DNA from: Bacillota bacterium
GTDB taxonomy: Bacteria; Bacillota; UBA4882; UBA8346
Direction: 5' to 3'
Assembly (NCBI GenBank): GCA_023429995.1
Contig: JAEZCE010000090.1
Location: forward strand, 24,289-88,288
DNA length: 64,000 nucleotides
Under the pieces are notes generated by a model. That model saw nothing but the letters and a program-made list of their open reading frames with translations. It made no database searches and was not told the DNA's origin. The stretch's first letter is position 1; the number at the start of each line of letters is the position of its first letter. This document shows, in pieces, positions 1 through 8,965 of the stretch. The position numbers and the translations under genes are program-made.

Positions 1-8
1 AGGTGAAA

Positions 9-269
9 ATGGTGACGAAAACGCTTTATGTAGGGAATTTACCTTGGTCGGCCACAAAAGAGGATTTAGCAGCTCTATTCGCACCGCAAGCTGAGGTAAA
101 GTCCAGTCGAATTATTACGGATCGGGAGAGTGGCCGTTCAAAAGGTTTTGGATTTATTGAGGTTGATAATGATGACATTGATAGAATTATCAATTCAATG
201 AATGGCAAAGATATGGGTGGACGAGAAATCATCGTGAATGAAGCAAAACCCCGACAACAAAGAATGTGA
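9..269 (+). CDS. RRM-family RNA-binding protein
   Basis: Small (86 aa) single-domain RNA recognition motif protein of the type common in bacteria. Both signature strands are visible: RNP2 as LYVGNL near residues 5-10 and RNP1 as KGFGFIEV near residues 46-53. It probably binds single-stranded RNA; the target is unknown. The ATG at 9 is chosen because AGGTG at the window edge is a fitting ribosome binding site; GTG at 3 is in frame but would have no visible site. The promoter lies outside the window. A clear terminator follows the stop, so this is the end of a transcript. Confidence 0.88.
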   Translation: MVTKTLYVGNLPWSATKEDLAALFAPQAEVKSSRIITDRESGRSKGFGFIEVDNDDIDRIINSMNGKDMGGREIIVNEAKPRQQRM

Positions 270-272
270 GAA

Positions 273-298
273 AGGTGCTGTACAAGCGCCTTTTTTTT
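273..298 (+). terminator. Rho-independent terminator after the RRM gene
   Basis: A 7-bp stem (AGGTGCT with AGCGCCT, one G-U pair) around a 5-nt loop is followed by eight T residues. It starts 4 bp after the stop codon of the RRM gene. Confidence 0.85.
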
Positions 299-438
299 AC
301 GTGTAATTTGAATAGAATTCATAGTCTTTTTAAGTATTGTTTTTTTACGGGGAATTGGGGTCAATTTAGAGGGAAAAATAAGAAAATCACGAATAAGATA
401 TCAGTTTAAGAGTTTTGAAAGGAGAAAATTGGAAACTC

Positions 439-930
439 ATGGCATCCGATTCAAGTTTTGATGTAGTCTCAAAAGTCAATCTGCAGGAGGTCGATAATGC
501 AGTCAATCAGACTATAAAAGAAATTGAACAGCGATACGATTTTAAAGGTTGTCAAACTGAGATAACTTTGGAAAATGCAGAAATCCGTATTTTGACCAGC
601 GATGAATTCAAAATAAAAAGTGTTGTTGATATTTTACAAACAAAGTTAATTAAACGGGGGGTTTCCATTAAAAATCTTGATTACGGAAAAATCGAGAATG
701 CCTCGGGAAATGCCAAACGTCAGCTTGTTAAGGTGAAACAGGGTATTGAAATGGAACAAGCCAAACAGATTGTTAAAGATATTAAGTCTTCGAATTTAAA
801 AATTCAAGCGCAGATTATCAGTGATCAAGTGAGAGTTTCCGGCAAAAATAAAGATGATTTACAAGCAGCCATCCAACTTTTAAAAAGTAAAGATTATCAT
901 GTGGAATTACAATTTGTAAATTACCGTTAA
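439..930 (+). CDS. yajQ: YajQ-family nucleotide-binding protein
   Basis: 163-aa YajQ/YitK family protein. The opening MASDSSFDVVSKVN and the internal segments YDFKG and LRVSGKNKDDLQ-like (VRVSGKNKDDLQ) match the family, which folds as two ferredoxin-like subdomains. Some members bind cyclic di-GMP and act as transcription co-regulators; general nucleotide or RNA binding is also reported. The reading frame is open from TTG 415, but the Shine-Dalgarno AAAGGAG lies inside that extension, so ATG 439 is the likely start and gives the usual length. A PilZ gene follows 30 bp downstream, which makes a cyclic di-GMP link plausible but unproven. Confidence 0.9.
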   Translation: MASDSSFDVVSKVNLQEVDNAVNQTIKEIEQRYDFKGCQTEITLENAEIRILTSDEFKIKSVVDILQTKLIKRGVSIKNLDYGKIENASGNAKRQLVKVKQGIEMEQAKQIVKDIKSSNLKIQAQIISDQVRVSGKNKDDLQAAIQLLKSKDYHVELQFVNYR

Positions 931-960
931 AAATTAAAACGGGAAATTGAGGGATCGGAA

Positions 961-1329
961 ATGGAAAAAAGAGAGTTAGTTCGGGTGCCCTTTCAAATTG
1001 ACGCCACGATTTCGGCTGAAAACCAAACTGTACCGGTAAAAATTGAAAACATCAGTCTGAAGGGTATGTTTATACTTACAGACGGTCAATTTAAACTTAA
1101 TGATATGGTTCAAGTAACAATTCACCTGGCTGGTGAGTCATCCGATTTGGAAATTGATGTCACCGGGATCGTTGTCAGAAAAAATGAAAAAGGGATCGGG
1201 GTTCGATTTGAAAAAGTTGATTTGGATTCTTTTATCCATTTAAGAAATATAGTAGCTTATAATAGTGGTGATGAAGATCAAGTAATGGATGAGTTCTGTG
1301 ATTTTGTCAACCATAAAAGTCAAAAATAA
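961..1329 (+). CDS. PilZ-domain cyclic di-GMP receptor
   Basis: 122-aa stand-alone PilZ domain. The two ligand-binding signatures are intact: RELVR (RxxxR) at residues 4-8 and NISLKG ([D/N]xSxxG) near residues 30-35. The residues known to hold cyclic di-GMP are therefore present, so it is likely a working receptor rather than a degenerate fold. The acidic C-terminal 30 residues are outside the domain. GAGGG before the ATG is the ribosome binding site. It probably shares a transcript with yajQ. Confidence 0.88.
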   Translation: MEKRELVRVPFQIDATISAENQTVPVKIENISLKGMFILTDGQFKLNDMVQVTIHLAGESSDLEIDVTGIVVRKNEKGIGVRFEKVDLDSFIHLRNIVAYNSGDEDQVMDEFCDFVNHKSQK

Positions 1330-1391
1330 TTTATCGATAGATCTTTATTATTTAGTTTTATATTTCCATCTCTATTGTGGAGCATCATTTG

Positions 1392-1970
1392 ATGAATCGT
1401 GATCAGATTATTAAGGTTTTACGTCAACATGTATCCGAAAAAAGATTGGCCCATTGTATACGGGTTGAAGAAACGGCATTGAAGTTGGCGGACCGTTTTG
1501 AAGTGGAAAAGGACTTGGTGAGCCCAGCCGCGCTCCTACATGACCTTTGCAGGGAATATACTGAAGATTTGCTCTTGAAACTGGCTATTAATTTTGGTAT
1601 AGTTATAGACGATATTGAGAAAAGAGAACCTATTCTATTGCATGGTTCGGTGGCGGCGGCGGTAGCCCGGACTGAATTGGGGATTCGTGATCCGCTGATT
1701 TTGGAGGCCATTACCTTACATATTACAGGCGGACCCAAGGTTACCGATTTAACTAAACTCATTTATATTTCCGACTTTATAGAGCCGGGCCGCACGTTTC
1801 AAGAAGCGGTAATTTTGCGCGAAGCTTCCTCTCAAATCGCTCCGGAACTTCTTTTGCTAAAAGTTTATAATCGGACCTTAGAATTTTTAGTGAATAAGAA
1901 TTATTTAATTCACCCCTTGGGGATTGCCGGTAGAAATGAACTTCTTATGAAAGGAATTATTGAAGAGTGA
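1392..1970 (+). CDS. yqeK: YqeK-family HD-domain nucleotide phosphohydrolase
   Basis: 192-aa HD-superfamily protein related to B. subtilis YqeK, which hydrolyses diadenosine tetraphosphate symmetrically. Metal-ligand motifs are visible: His near residue 20 (LAHCIRVEE), the HD pair in LLHDLCREY, LLHGS and TLHITGG. Identity is supported by position, since yqeK directly precedes rsfS in many Firmicutes. The frame opens at GTG 1377, but GGAG within that extension is well spaced for ATG 1392, so the shorter start is preferred. Its stop overlaps the start of rsfS by 4 bases, suggesting translational coupling. Confidence 0.9.
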   Translation: MNRDQIIKVLRQHVSEKRLAHCIRVEETALKLADRFEVEKDLVSPAALLHDLCREYTEDLLLKLAINFGIVIDDIEKREPILLHGSVAAAVARTELGIRDPLILEAITLHITGGPKVTDLTKLIYISDFIEPGRTFQEAVILREASSQIAPELLLLKVYNRTLEFLVNKNYLIHPLGIAGRNELLMKGIIEE

Positions 1971-2299
1971 AAGAAACCTTAACCCTCATTTTAGAGGCTG
2001 TTAACCAAAAGAAAGCGCTGAATCCGGTGATTCTTGATTTAAGGGGCATTTCCGATATAACGGATTATTTTGTAATTTGTTCCGGTAAAACGGCAATTCA
2101 GGTTCGTTCCATTGTTGACAACATTATTGATGAATTAATCGAATTTGGCGCGCAAATCCCTTTAAAAGAAGGATATCACGAAGGCAATTGGGTTTTGCTG
2201 GATTTGGGCAATATAGTCGTTCATGTTATGCAAGAAACGGAACGGGATTTTTATGCATTGGAAAACTTATGGCACGATGCTGAGGTTCTTAATTTATGA
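1967..2299 (+). CDS. rsfS: Ribosome silencing factor RsfS (YqeL)
   Basis: 110-aa RsfS/Iojap protein. It binds ribosomal protein uL14 and blocks joining of the ribosomal subunits when nutrients are scarce. Hallmarks are DLRGISDITDYFVICSG near residues 22-38 and the C-terminal WVLLDLGNIVVHVM segment. Length is typical. The GTG start overlaps the yqeK stop (GTGA) and no strong ribosome binding site is seen, so translation is probably coupled to yqeK. leuS follows after an 84-bp gap containing a hairpin. Confidence 0.95.
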   Translation: MKETLTLILEAVNQKKALNPVILDLRGISDITDYFVICSGKTAIQVRSIVDNIIDELIEFGAQIPLKEGYHEGNWVLLDLGNIVVHVMQETERDFYALENLWHDAEVLNL

Positions 2300-2338
2300 T
2301 TACGATCTAATTTGAATGTGGATGTTTTCGGTAACATC

Positions 2339-2370
2339 GCCCCTGGCATTTGCCGGGCTATTTTATTTTT
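2339..2370 (+). terminator. Hairpin with T-rich tail in the rsfS-leuS gap
   Basis: GCCC and GGC pair with GCC and GGGC around a 4-nt loop with a 2-nt bulge, followed by a T-rich stretch (TATTTTATTTTT) directly before the leuS ribosome binding site. It could be a partial terminator or an attenuator. A T-box leader is excluded: the gap is too short and the GGTGG-type antiterminator core is absent. Confidence 0.45.
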
Positions 2371-2383
2371 AGGGGGCTTATTC

Positions 2384-4834
2384 ATGAGTAAAGTTGAAAA
2401 ATATCATCACTCGGAAATCGAACCGAACTGGCAAAAAAAGTGGGAAACTGATGGTTTGTACCATTCTGAAATTAACAAGGGAAAGCCTAAATATTATGCA
2501 TTAACCATGTTACCTTACCCGAGTGGAGATTTGCACATCGGTCACTGGTATGCCTTCACCCCTTCCGATGCCCACGCCCGGTTTAAAAGGATGAACGGTT
2601 ATAATGTACTGTTTCCGATGGGGTTTGATGCATTTGGATTGCCGGCTGAAAATGCGGCAATTAAAAGGAAGATTCATCCTCATACTTGGACCATGGGGAA
2701 TATTGAAAAAATGCGCCAACAAATGAAAAGTATGGGAGCCATTTTTGATTGGCGGCGTGAAATCGTTTCCTGTTTACCGGATTATTACCGTTGGACTCAA
2801 TGGTTTTTCCTGAAATTTTTTGAAAAGGGGATTGCCTATAAACGTTTTGCTCCGGTCGATTTTTGTCCGGCATGTAATACGACGCTTGCCAGGGAACAAG
2901 TTTGGGGTGAGGATCGTCATTGTGAACGTTGTCAAACCCCGGTTATTAAAAAAGAGTTAAGCCAATGGTTTTTTAAGATCACAGATTATGCTGATGAATT
3001 ATTGGATTTTTCTCAAATTGATTGGCCTGAAAGGGTCATCTCGATGCAGCAAAATTGGATAGGCCGTAGTGAAGGCGCAGAAGTGAATTTCCATACCGAG
3101 TCCGGACAGGAGATTAAAATTTTTACAACCAGACCGGATACTTTATGGGGGGTAACTTTTATGGTTCTTGCTCCGGAACATCCTCTGGTGCAGCAAATTA
3201 CCACCCCCCAGTGTCAAGCGGAAGTTGAAGAGTATGTTGCCCAAGCCGCCAGACAATCCGAAATCGAACGTCTGGCAACTACCAAAGAGAAAACCGGTAT
3301 TTTCACTGGAGCATATGCTATCAATCCAGTCAACGGGGAAAAGGTTCCCATATGGATTGCCGATTATGTCATGATGGGTTATGGCACGGGGGCGATTATG
3401 GCAGTACCCGCTCATGATGAGCGAGATTTCGATTTTGCCCGAAAATTTAACCTACCCGTTAAAATAGTGATTGCACCCAACGGGTGGACTGGGCAGGAAG
3501 CTTTGAATGAAGCTTATACAGGAGTTGAGGAAGGAAAACTCGTAAATTCCGGCCAGTTTAACGGCATACCGGCTATGAAAGCCAAGGCTGTTGTTACATC
3601 CTGGCTATCTGAGCAGGGTATTGGCAAGAAGACGGTTAATTACCGCTTGCGTGACTGGCTAATTAGCCGTCAACGTTATTGGGGCGCCCCGATTCCGATC
3701 ATTTATTGTGAAAAATGTGGTACCGTTCCGGTTCCTGAAAAGGATTTGCCTGTATTGTTACCGGAAGATGCCGAATTTTTGCCAACCGGGGAATCACCCC
3801 TGAAATATCATGACGGATTCCGTAAAACCACTTGTCCAAAATGCGGCGGCCCCGCCGAACGGGAAACCGATACCATGGATACCTTTATGTGTTCATCCTG
3901 GTATCCCTATGGTTATTTAAGTCCCTATTACCAGGGAAATGTTCCGTTTAACCCGGAGGAAGGGAAATATTGGCTGCCCATTGATCTTTATACCGGGGGA
4001 ATTGAACATGCTTGCATGCACCTTATTTATATCCGGTTTTTCACAAAAGCTATGCGCGATTTAGGTTTGGTTGATTTCGACGAACCGGTGGTCAAGTTGA
4101 GAAATCAAGGAATCATTCTTGGAGAAGACAGCGAAAAAATGAGCAAATCCAGGGGGAATGTCGTAGCTCCTGATGATTTGGTCCAAAAATATGGCGCGGA
4201 TGCTGTTCGGGCATATTTAATGTTCGGCTGGCGCTGGGAACAAGGAGGGCCTTGGGATAGTAAAGGAGTCGAAGGTATCTACCGCTTTTTGAACCGGATT
4301 TGGGACTTGACTTTGGAAGAAGCTCCGGCGGGAAATTCATCCGAAGCTGAAAAAGTTTTACGACGGAAAACTCATCAGACTATCGCCAAGGCGACTAAAG
4401 AAATCGAGAATTTTTCTTTTAACACCTACCTTGCTTCATTAATGGAACTTTCAAACGTGATGGCCAAACATAAAGCTGAAGTTTATGAAACTGTTGCCTG
4501 GAAGGAATCTGTAAAAACCTTACTTCTTTTAATGGCGCCGGCTTGTCCTCACATTACAGAGGAAATTTGGGCACGACTCGGACTTCCTTATTCCATTCAT
4601 AATCAAAGTTGGCCTAAATTTGATCCCGATTTGGCAGCTGAAGAGACAGTGGAGATTGTGCTCCAAATTAATGGAAAAATTCGTGAAAAATTAGTGGTTC
4701 CTATTCATAGTTCTGCGGAAGAACTTCAGAGTATGGCCATGCAAAATGATGTGATTCAAAAAGCGATTGTTGGTAAAACAGTGAAAAAAGTGATTGCTGT
4801 ACCTGATCGTTTGGTAAATGTAGTTATCGTATAA
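2384..4834 (+). CDS. leuS: Leucyl-tRNA synthetase
   Basis: 816-aa class Ia aminoacyl-tRNA synthetase that charges tRNA-Leu with leucine. The ATP-binding signatures HIGH (near residue 51, in SGDLHIGHW) and KMSKS (near residue 585, in SEKMSKSRGN) are present. Between them lies the editing domain insertion, with the conserved region around GTGAIMAVPAHDERDFDFA. Two Cys pairs (CPAC/CERC and CEKC/CPKC) suggest zinc-binding insertions. The frame is open upstream from TTG 2312, but AGGGGGC eight bases before ATG 2384 and the family's usual N-terminus support the ATG. It ends the yqeK-rsfS-leuS cluster or is transcribed with the next gene. Confidence 0.97.
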   Translation: MSKVEKYHHSEIEPNWQKKWETDGLYHSEINKGKPKYYALTMLPYPSGDLHIGHWYAFTPSDAHARFKRMNGYNVLFPMGFDAFGLPAENAAIKRKIHPHTWTMGNIEKMRQQMKSMGAIFDWRREIVSCLPDYYRWTQWFFLKFFEKGIAYKRFAPVDFCPACNTTLAREQVWGEDRHCERCQTPVIKKELSQWFFKITDYADELLDFSQIDWPERVISMQQNWIGRSEGAEVNFHTESGQEIKIFTTRPDTLWGVTFMVLAPEHPLVQQITTPQCQAEVEEYVAQAARQSEIERLATTKEKTGIFTGAYAINPVNGEKVPIWIADYVMMGYGTGAIMAVPAHDERDFDFARKFNLPVKIVIAPNGWTGQEALNEAYTGVEEGKLVNSGQFNGIPAMKAKAVVTSWLSEQGIGKKTVNYRLRDWLISRQRYWGAPIPIIYCEKCGTVPVPEKDLPVLLPEDAEFLPTGESPLKYHDGFRKTTCPKCGGPAERETDTMDTFMCSSWYPYGYLSPYYQGNVPFNPEEGKYWLPIDLYTGGIEHACMHLIYIRFFTKAMRDLGLVDFDEPVVKLRNQGIILGEDSEKMSKSRGNVVAPDDLVQKYGADAVRAYLMFGWRWEQGGPWDSKGVEGIYRFLNRIWDLTLEEAPAGNSSEAEKVLRRKTHQTIAKATKEIENFSFNTYLASLMELSNVMAKHKAEVYETVAWKESVKTLLLLMAPACPHITEEIWARLGLPYSIHNQSWPKFDPDLAAEETVEIVLQINGKIREKLVVPIHSSAEELQSMAMQNDVIQKAIVGKTVKKVIAVPDRLVNVVIV

Positions 4835-4858
4835 TAGGTTTAAGGGCAGTTTACACAA

Positions 4859-5419
4859 ATGAGGCCGGTAAAGGACATGGATGTTTTTAAAATACCTATT
4901 GTATTAAGACCTGAACTGAGAAAGACGATCCAGGCCCGGTTTATCGGCAATGAGTGCCTGATTCAGTTTCCAGGTATATGGATCAAAAGAAAAAAATATT
5001 TGGCGATGATGATTGATCGGGTCTATTGGCGGCTGATGGCTCGCATTTCAATTGATATGCTGAGGAAACGCGCCGCGGAATTAAACCAGCAATACTTTGG
5101 TTTCAATTATCAAGGTGTCCATTATCATCGTCAATTTGGAAGATGGGGTTCCTGTTCGACTTTAAGGAATATTAATATATCTCACCGATTGATCGGAGCT
5201 CCTGAACAGTTAAGCGATTATGTGATTATTCACGAACTCGCTCATCTTAAATTTTTGAATCATGGTAAGGATTTTTGGAAATTAGTCGTCGGTACGGGTG
5301 TAGATCCAAAAAAAATCCGGAGCGAAATTTCTTTTTATGGCCAAAGCTGGCAAAATAGATATTATCAGTGGTATCGGCAAATTTTGGATTTAATTGATTC
5401 GACTGATTACAAAAAATAA
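4859..5419 (+). CDS. YgjP/SprT-like metallopeptidase family protein
   Basis: 186-aa protein with the zincin motif HELAH (residues ~123-127, in VIIHELAHLKFLNHGKDFW) preceded by RWGSCS, the pattern of the YgjP-like (DUF45/WLM) metallopeptidase family. The two His and Glu of HExxH and the later H of NHGKDFW would form the zinc site. Family members are usually longer (about 220-240 aa); here the N-terminal part is shortened. The substrate is unknown. AAGGGC lies 12-13 bp before the ATG. A strong terminator follows. Confidence 0.8.
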   Translation: MRPVKDMDVFKIPIVLRPELRKTIQARFIGNECLIQFPGIWIKRKKYLAMMIDRVYWRLMARISIDMLRKRAAELNQQYFGFNYQGVHYHRQFGRWGSCSTLRNINISHRLIGAPEQLSDYVIIHELAHLKFLNHGKDFWKLVVGTGVDPKKIRSEISFYGQSWQNRYYQWYRQILDLIDSTDYKK

Positions 5420-5482
5420 AAATAAATCGAATTTAAAAGTAGCAAATTTGTTAATACCCAAAGAACGATGGCAAAACAGTCA

Positions 5483-5507
5483 GCCCGGGGAAACCCCGGG
5501 CTTTTTT
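5483..5507 (+). terminator. Strong Rho-independent terminator
   Basis: Perfect 8-bp GC stem (GCCCGGGG with CCCCGGGC), AAA loop and six T residues. It separates the leuS/YgjP-like transcript from the sporulation block. Confidence 0.93.
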
Positions 5508-5622
5508 GTTTGAATAAAGCCCCAGGTAAAAGGGGATTTTATCCTTAGAGTTCGCGGATGTTCTAATATAGACTTCAGGTACCGCATCCGAGTTCAAAAA
5601 TCTACTCTGGGGATGTGTCCTA

Positions 5623-6924
5623 TTGAAATTTTTAAATCGTAAACGAATTATCTATCTATGGCTATTTGTAGGATTGTTCATTTTTTTAAGCGGTTCGTGT
5701 TTACTGCAAATCACTCATTTGCCTCTCAATTTGAAAGTCTCCCCGGGCCAAAAAATAAAGCTTTCAACTTATTTTCCTTTAAGCTTTTATACCGTTCATC
5801 AACATATTAAAGCACATATTTCAGAAATATCCGTTCAATCATTGCCGTTATTGTCCCATAACCTTATTGTAAATTCGCCAAGAAGCGAAGAATTTGATGT
5901 TCAAATTCGCTTATTAGGTGCGATACCGGTAAAAAAACTCCATGTGGAAGTTACTAAACCAACCCTGGTGGTTCCGGGAGGACAAGCTATTGGGGTTTTG
6001 TTTTCCAGCAAGGGGGTAGTGATTATCGGTCATTTATCCCTTAAAGGGATTGATGGACAAACACATTACCCGGCGAAAGATGCCGGTTTGCAGATTGGAG
6101 ATATTTTGCTTGCTATGAATGATATGCCTGTCAATCGAGTGGATGAAGTTGAATATCAATTACGAAACTATCAACCTATGCGCAAATTTATAAAGCTAAC
6201 AATTTTACGGCGAGGTAAACAGGTTCACACCACGATTAGACCGGTATATTGTGCGAAAAATGGCGCCGTTCCCCATTACATGCTAGGAATTTATATTGAA
6301 GATCCTGCTGCCGGAGTTGGAACACTAACTTGTTATGATCCTTTGAGCAAGCGTTTTGCAGGGCTAGGACACCGAATTGCCGAATTTGCCGGTAAAAAAG
6401 GAATCCCATTTAATCAGGGGGAAATTGTTCTTGCCAAGATCAATGGGGTTAGAGTGGGGATACCAGGCCAACCTGGCGAAAAAATTGGAGTATTCAATTC
6501 CTTAACCCATCCGCTTGGTAAGATTGAAAAAAATAGCCGTTTCGGAATTTATGGTCATTTTTATGAAAGGGTTTCTTATAGCCCGGACACTCCGATTCCG
6601 GCAGCCTATTGTTCTGAAGTTACCGTTGGACCCGCTCAAATATATACGGTTATCAAAGGCGCCAAAATTGAACATTTTAAGGTTGAAATTGTAAAAGTTT
6701 ACCGCCAGGATGCGCCAAGGGATAAAGGAATGGTTTTAAAAGTAGTAGACCCCTTACTGCTTAAATTAACCGGAGGAATCATTCAAGGAATGAGTGGAAG
6801 TCCCATTATTCAACGGGGAAAATTTGTCGGTGCTGTAACTCATGTTCTTGTCAATGACCCAACAAAGGGCTATGGGGTCTTGGCGGAATGGATGATTCAA
6901 GAAATGAACGGAAGAGCATCCTAG
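5623..6924 (+). CDS. spoIVB: SpoIVB serine peptidase (sporulation signal, S55)
   Basis: 433-aa SpoIVB. An N-terminal transmembrane or signal segment (residues ~9-30) leads to a PDZ domain (residues ~125-205) and the S55 peptidase domain. Catalytic residues visible are H250 in LGHR and the SGSP motif at residues 391-394. In B. subtilis it is made in the forespore, secreted between the membranes, and triggers pro-sigma-K processing by cleaving SpoIVFA. Placement just before spo0A is the standard Firmicute order. The TTG start has GGGGATG eight bases upstream. The terminator hairpin overlaps the stop codon, so spo0A is likely expressed separately. Confidence 0.95.
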   Translation: MKFLNRKRIIYLWLFVGLFIFLSGSCLLQITHLPLNLKVSPGQKIKLSTYFPLSFYTVHQHIKAHISEISVQSLPLLSHNLIVNSPRSEEFDVQIRLLGAIPVKKLHVEVTKPTLVVPGGQAIGVLFSSKGVVIIGHLSLKGIDGQTHYPAKDAGLQIGDILLAMNDMPVNRVDEVEYQLRNYQPMRKFIKLTILRRGKQVHTTIRPVYCAKNGAVPHYMLGIYIEDPAAGVGTLTCYDPLSKRFAGLGHRIAEFAGKKGIPFNQGEIVLAKINGVRVGIPGQPGEKIGVFNSLTHPLGKIEKNSRFGIYGHFYERVSYSPDTPIPAAYCSEVTVGPAQIYTVIKGAKIEHFKVEIVKVYRQDAPRDKGMVLKVVDPLLLKLTGGIIQGMSGSPIIQRGKFVGAVTHVLVNDPTKGYGVLAEWMIQEMNGRAS

Positions 6925-6945
6925 CAGGGATGCTTTATTTTTTTG
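6915..6945 (+). terminator. Terminator overlapping the spoIVB stop codon
   Basis: AGCATCC pairs with GGATGCT around a 6-nt loop containing the spoIVB stop codon, followed by TTTATTTTTTT. Confidence 0.7.
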
Positions 6946-7035
6946 TTTTTAAATATCCTAGAAAGAAAAAGGAATTTTTTACGAAATAGCGAAAAATACT
7001 TCATAAATTCTATACGAATGATTGAGGTAGAAAAA

Positions 7036-7812
7036 ATGCAATCTATCCGAGTTGGGATAGCAGATGATAACCGGGATTTCTGCCAGTTACTCCAAGACTT
7101 TTTTTCAACACGATCAGAAATTGAAGTGGTGGCAACTGCTTATAATGGTTTCGATATCATTAAAATTCTCCCACAAGTCACGATGGATGTGTTATTATTG
7201 GATATGATAATGCCCCAGATGGACGGGCTTGGAGTACTCCAATGGCTGAGGGAACATCCCGAAATTCATCGGCCGAAAATAATCATTTTTTCCGCATTTG
7301 GTCAAGAAGAAATCGCCCGCAATGCAGTAACTCTCGGTGTTGATTATTATGTTTTAAAGCCTTTTGATTTGGAAACACTGACCAAACGTATCAGCGAAGT
7401 CGTAAAGGGCATGAACGACATCACCGTTACGCGGCGCAAACCTACCAGTTATTCCAGAGATTTAGAATTAGAGGTGAGCAGGATTATTCAAAGTTTGAAT
7501 ATTCCGCCTCATTTTAAAGGTTATTCTTACTTGCGGGATGCTATTATTATGGCCAGCCAGGAACCGGGGCTGATTAATGAAGTGACTAAAAAGCTTTATC
7601 CTTTAATTGCTGAACAATACCATACCACCATGAATCGGGTAGAACGGGCCATGAGGTTTGCCATTGAAACAGCATGGAATAAGGGAGACGTACAGACTTT
7701 ACATAATCTATTCGGGTATTGTGTGGATGATAAAAAAGGCAAACCAACCAATGCTTCATTTATCGCAAAGATCTCCGATAAAATGCGGTTGGAGAAGAAT
7801 ATTAGAAGGTGA
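7036..7812 (+). CDS. spo0A: Spo0A, master regulator of sporulation
   Basis: 258-aa response regulator. Receiver domain at residues 1-125 with acidic pair DDN at the start, phospho-acceptor D56 in LLLDMIMPQMDG and the conserved K in VLKPF. The C-terminal Spo0A DNA-binding domain (residues ~150-258) carries SYLRDAI and the recognition helix region NRVERAMRFAIE. Phosphorylated Spo0A starts sporulation by binding 0A boxes. The frame extends upstream to 6943, but GAGGT seven bases before ATG 7036 and exact agreement of D56 with B. subtilis numbering fix the start. The next gene begins one base after the stop. Confidence 0.97.
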   Translation: MQSIRVGIADDNRDFCQLLQDFFSTRSEIEVVATAYNGFDIIKILPQVTMDVLLLDMIMPQMDGLGVLQWLREHPEIHRPKIIIFSAFGQEEIARNAVTLGVDYYVLKPFDLETLTKRISEVVKGMNDITVTRRKPTSYSRDLELEVSRIIQSLNIPPHFKGYSYLRDAIIMASQEPGLINEVTKKLYPLIAEQYHTTMNRVERAMRFAIETAWNKGDVQTLHNLFGYCVDDKKGKPTNASFIAKISDKMRLEKNIRR

Positions 7813-8940
7813 ATGAGTTTGGATTGTAAGGCAATAGCGCGTATTGACGTTCGTACAAAGAATCTGGCCAAACGCATTCGTCCCGGGGAGATCGCTGTTC
7901 TTGATCATGCGGATATTGATCAAGTCTCTGCCGATTCACTGATTAAAGCAAGAATCAAAATGATCGTTAATGCCAGTCCATCCCAAACAGGACGTTACCC
8001 AAATCCGGGTCCAGCTTTTTTGCTGCAAGAAGGAGTCATGATTCTTGATAATGTCGGCAAAGAGATTTTCCAAAAGGTTCACGAAGGGGATTTATTAGAA
8101 ATTCGTGGAAATCAAATTTGGAAAGAAGAAGTCTTGGTCGCTGAAGGCCAATTCCTGGAGCTGGATGCTGTTCTTAAAAACATAAAAAAGCTCCGTCATA
8201 TGCAGGCCAATGAATTAGACAAATTTATCCACAATACCCTTGAATATGCGATGAAGGAAAAGGATTTAATTTTGGGTACTCTTGACATGCCCGAAGTTAA
8301 AACAAAGTTTGAAAGTCGACCCGTTTTGGTTGTGGTTCGCGGGCAGAATTACCGTGAAGATTTGACGATTATTAAATCTTATATCGATGACGTCAATCCC
8401 GTATTAATCGGTGTTGATGGAGGCGCCGATGCTCTTTTGGAGTTTGGATATATACCGGATATCATTATCGGGGACATGGATAGTGTTACCGATTCGGCCC
8501 TAAAGTGCGGCGCCGAAATCATTGTTCATGCTTATACCGATGGCAGAGCGCCAGGATTGAGCAGAGTTGAGAAATTAAATTTGGCCGCTAAAATTTTTCC
8601 GGCCCCTGGCACCAGCGAAGATATTGCTTTATTGTTAGCCTTTGAAAAAGGGGCGGATTTGATTGTTGCCGTGGGTACCCACACCAGTATGGTTGATTTT
8701 CTTGAAAAAGGACGGGCTGGGATGGGAAGTACTTTCTTAGTCCGCCTAAAAGTTGGTTCTATTTTAGTAGATGCCCGGGGAGTCAGCAAAATTTATCAAG
8801 GCCGAATTAAGCTTAGCTATTTATTTCAAATAGCGATTGCCGGGATTTTAACGATTATTATTGTTTTTTCTCAGTTACAATGGTCAAGGGATTTATTTCG
8901 AACTTTTTGGCTACAATTAAAAATATGGTTCGGTTTTTAA
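7813..8940 (+). CDS. SteA-like cytokinetic-ring/TPK-like protein
   Basis: 375-aa protein of the SteA-like family: a thiamin pyrophosphokinase-like central domain (IGVDGGADALLEFGYIPD then GDMDSV, residues ~195-225) and a C-terminal transmembrane helix (residues ~335-355). In Corynebacterium, SteA works with the membrane protein SteB in septal cell-wall assembly; the mycobacterial pair is Rv1697-Rv1698 (MctB). The next gene here encodes the MctB/SteB-like partner, so the pair is conserved. AAGGTG ends at the spo0A stop and serves the ATG. The nucleotide ligand is unknown. Confidence 0.85.
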   Translation: MSLDCKAIARIDVRTKNLAKRIRPGEIAVLDHADIDQVSADSLIKARIKMIVNASPSQTGRYPNPGPAFLLQEGVMILDNVGKEIFQKVHEGDLLEIRGNQIWKEEVLVAEGQFLELDAVLKNIKKLRHMQANELDKFIHNTLEYAMKEKDLILGTLDMPEVKTKFESRPVLVVVRGQNYREDLTIIKSYIDDVNPVLIGVDGGADALLEFGYIPDIIIGDMDSVTDSALKCGAEIIVHAYTDGRAPGLSRVEKLNLAAKIFPAPGTSEDIALLLAFEKGADLIVAVGTHTSMVDFLEKGRAGMGSTFLVRLKVGSILVDARGVSKIYQGRIKLSYLFQIAIAGILTIIIVFSQLQWSRDLFRTFWLQLKIWFGF

Positions 8941-8965
8941 GAGTCTATAAATTTGGGGGATTTTT

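Noticed and set aside
2300..2383. T-box leader before leuS
   Set aside because: The gap is only 84 bp and lacks T-box elements; only a hairpin with a T-rich tail is seen.
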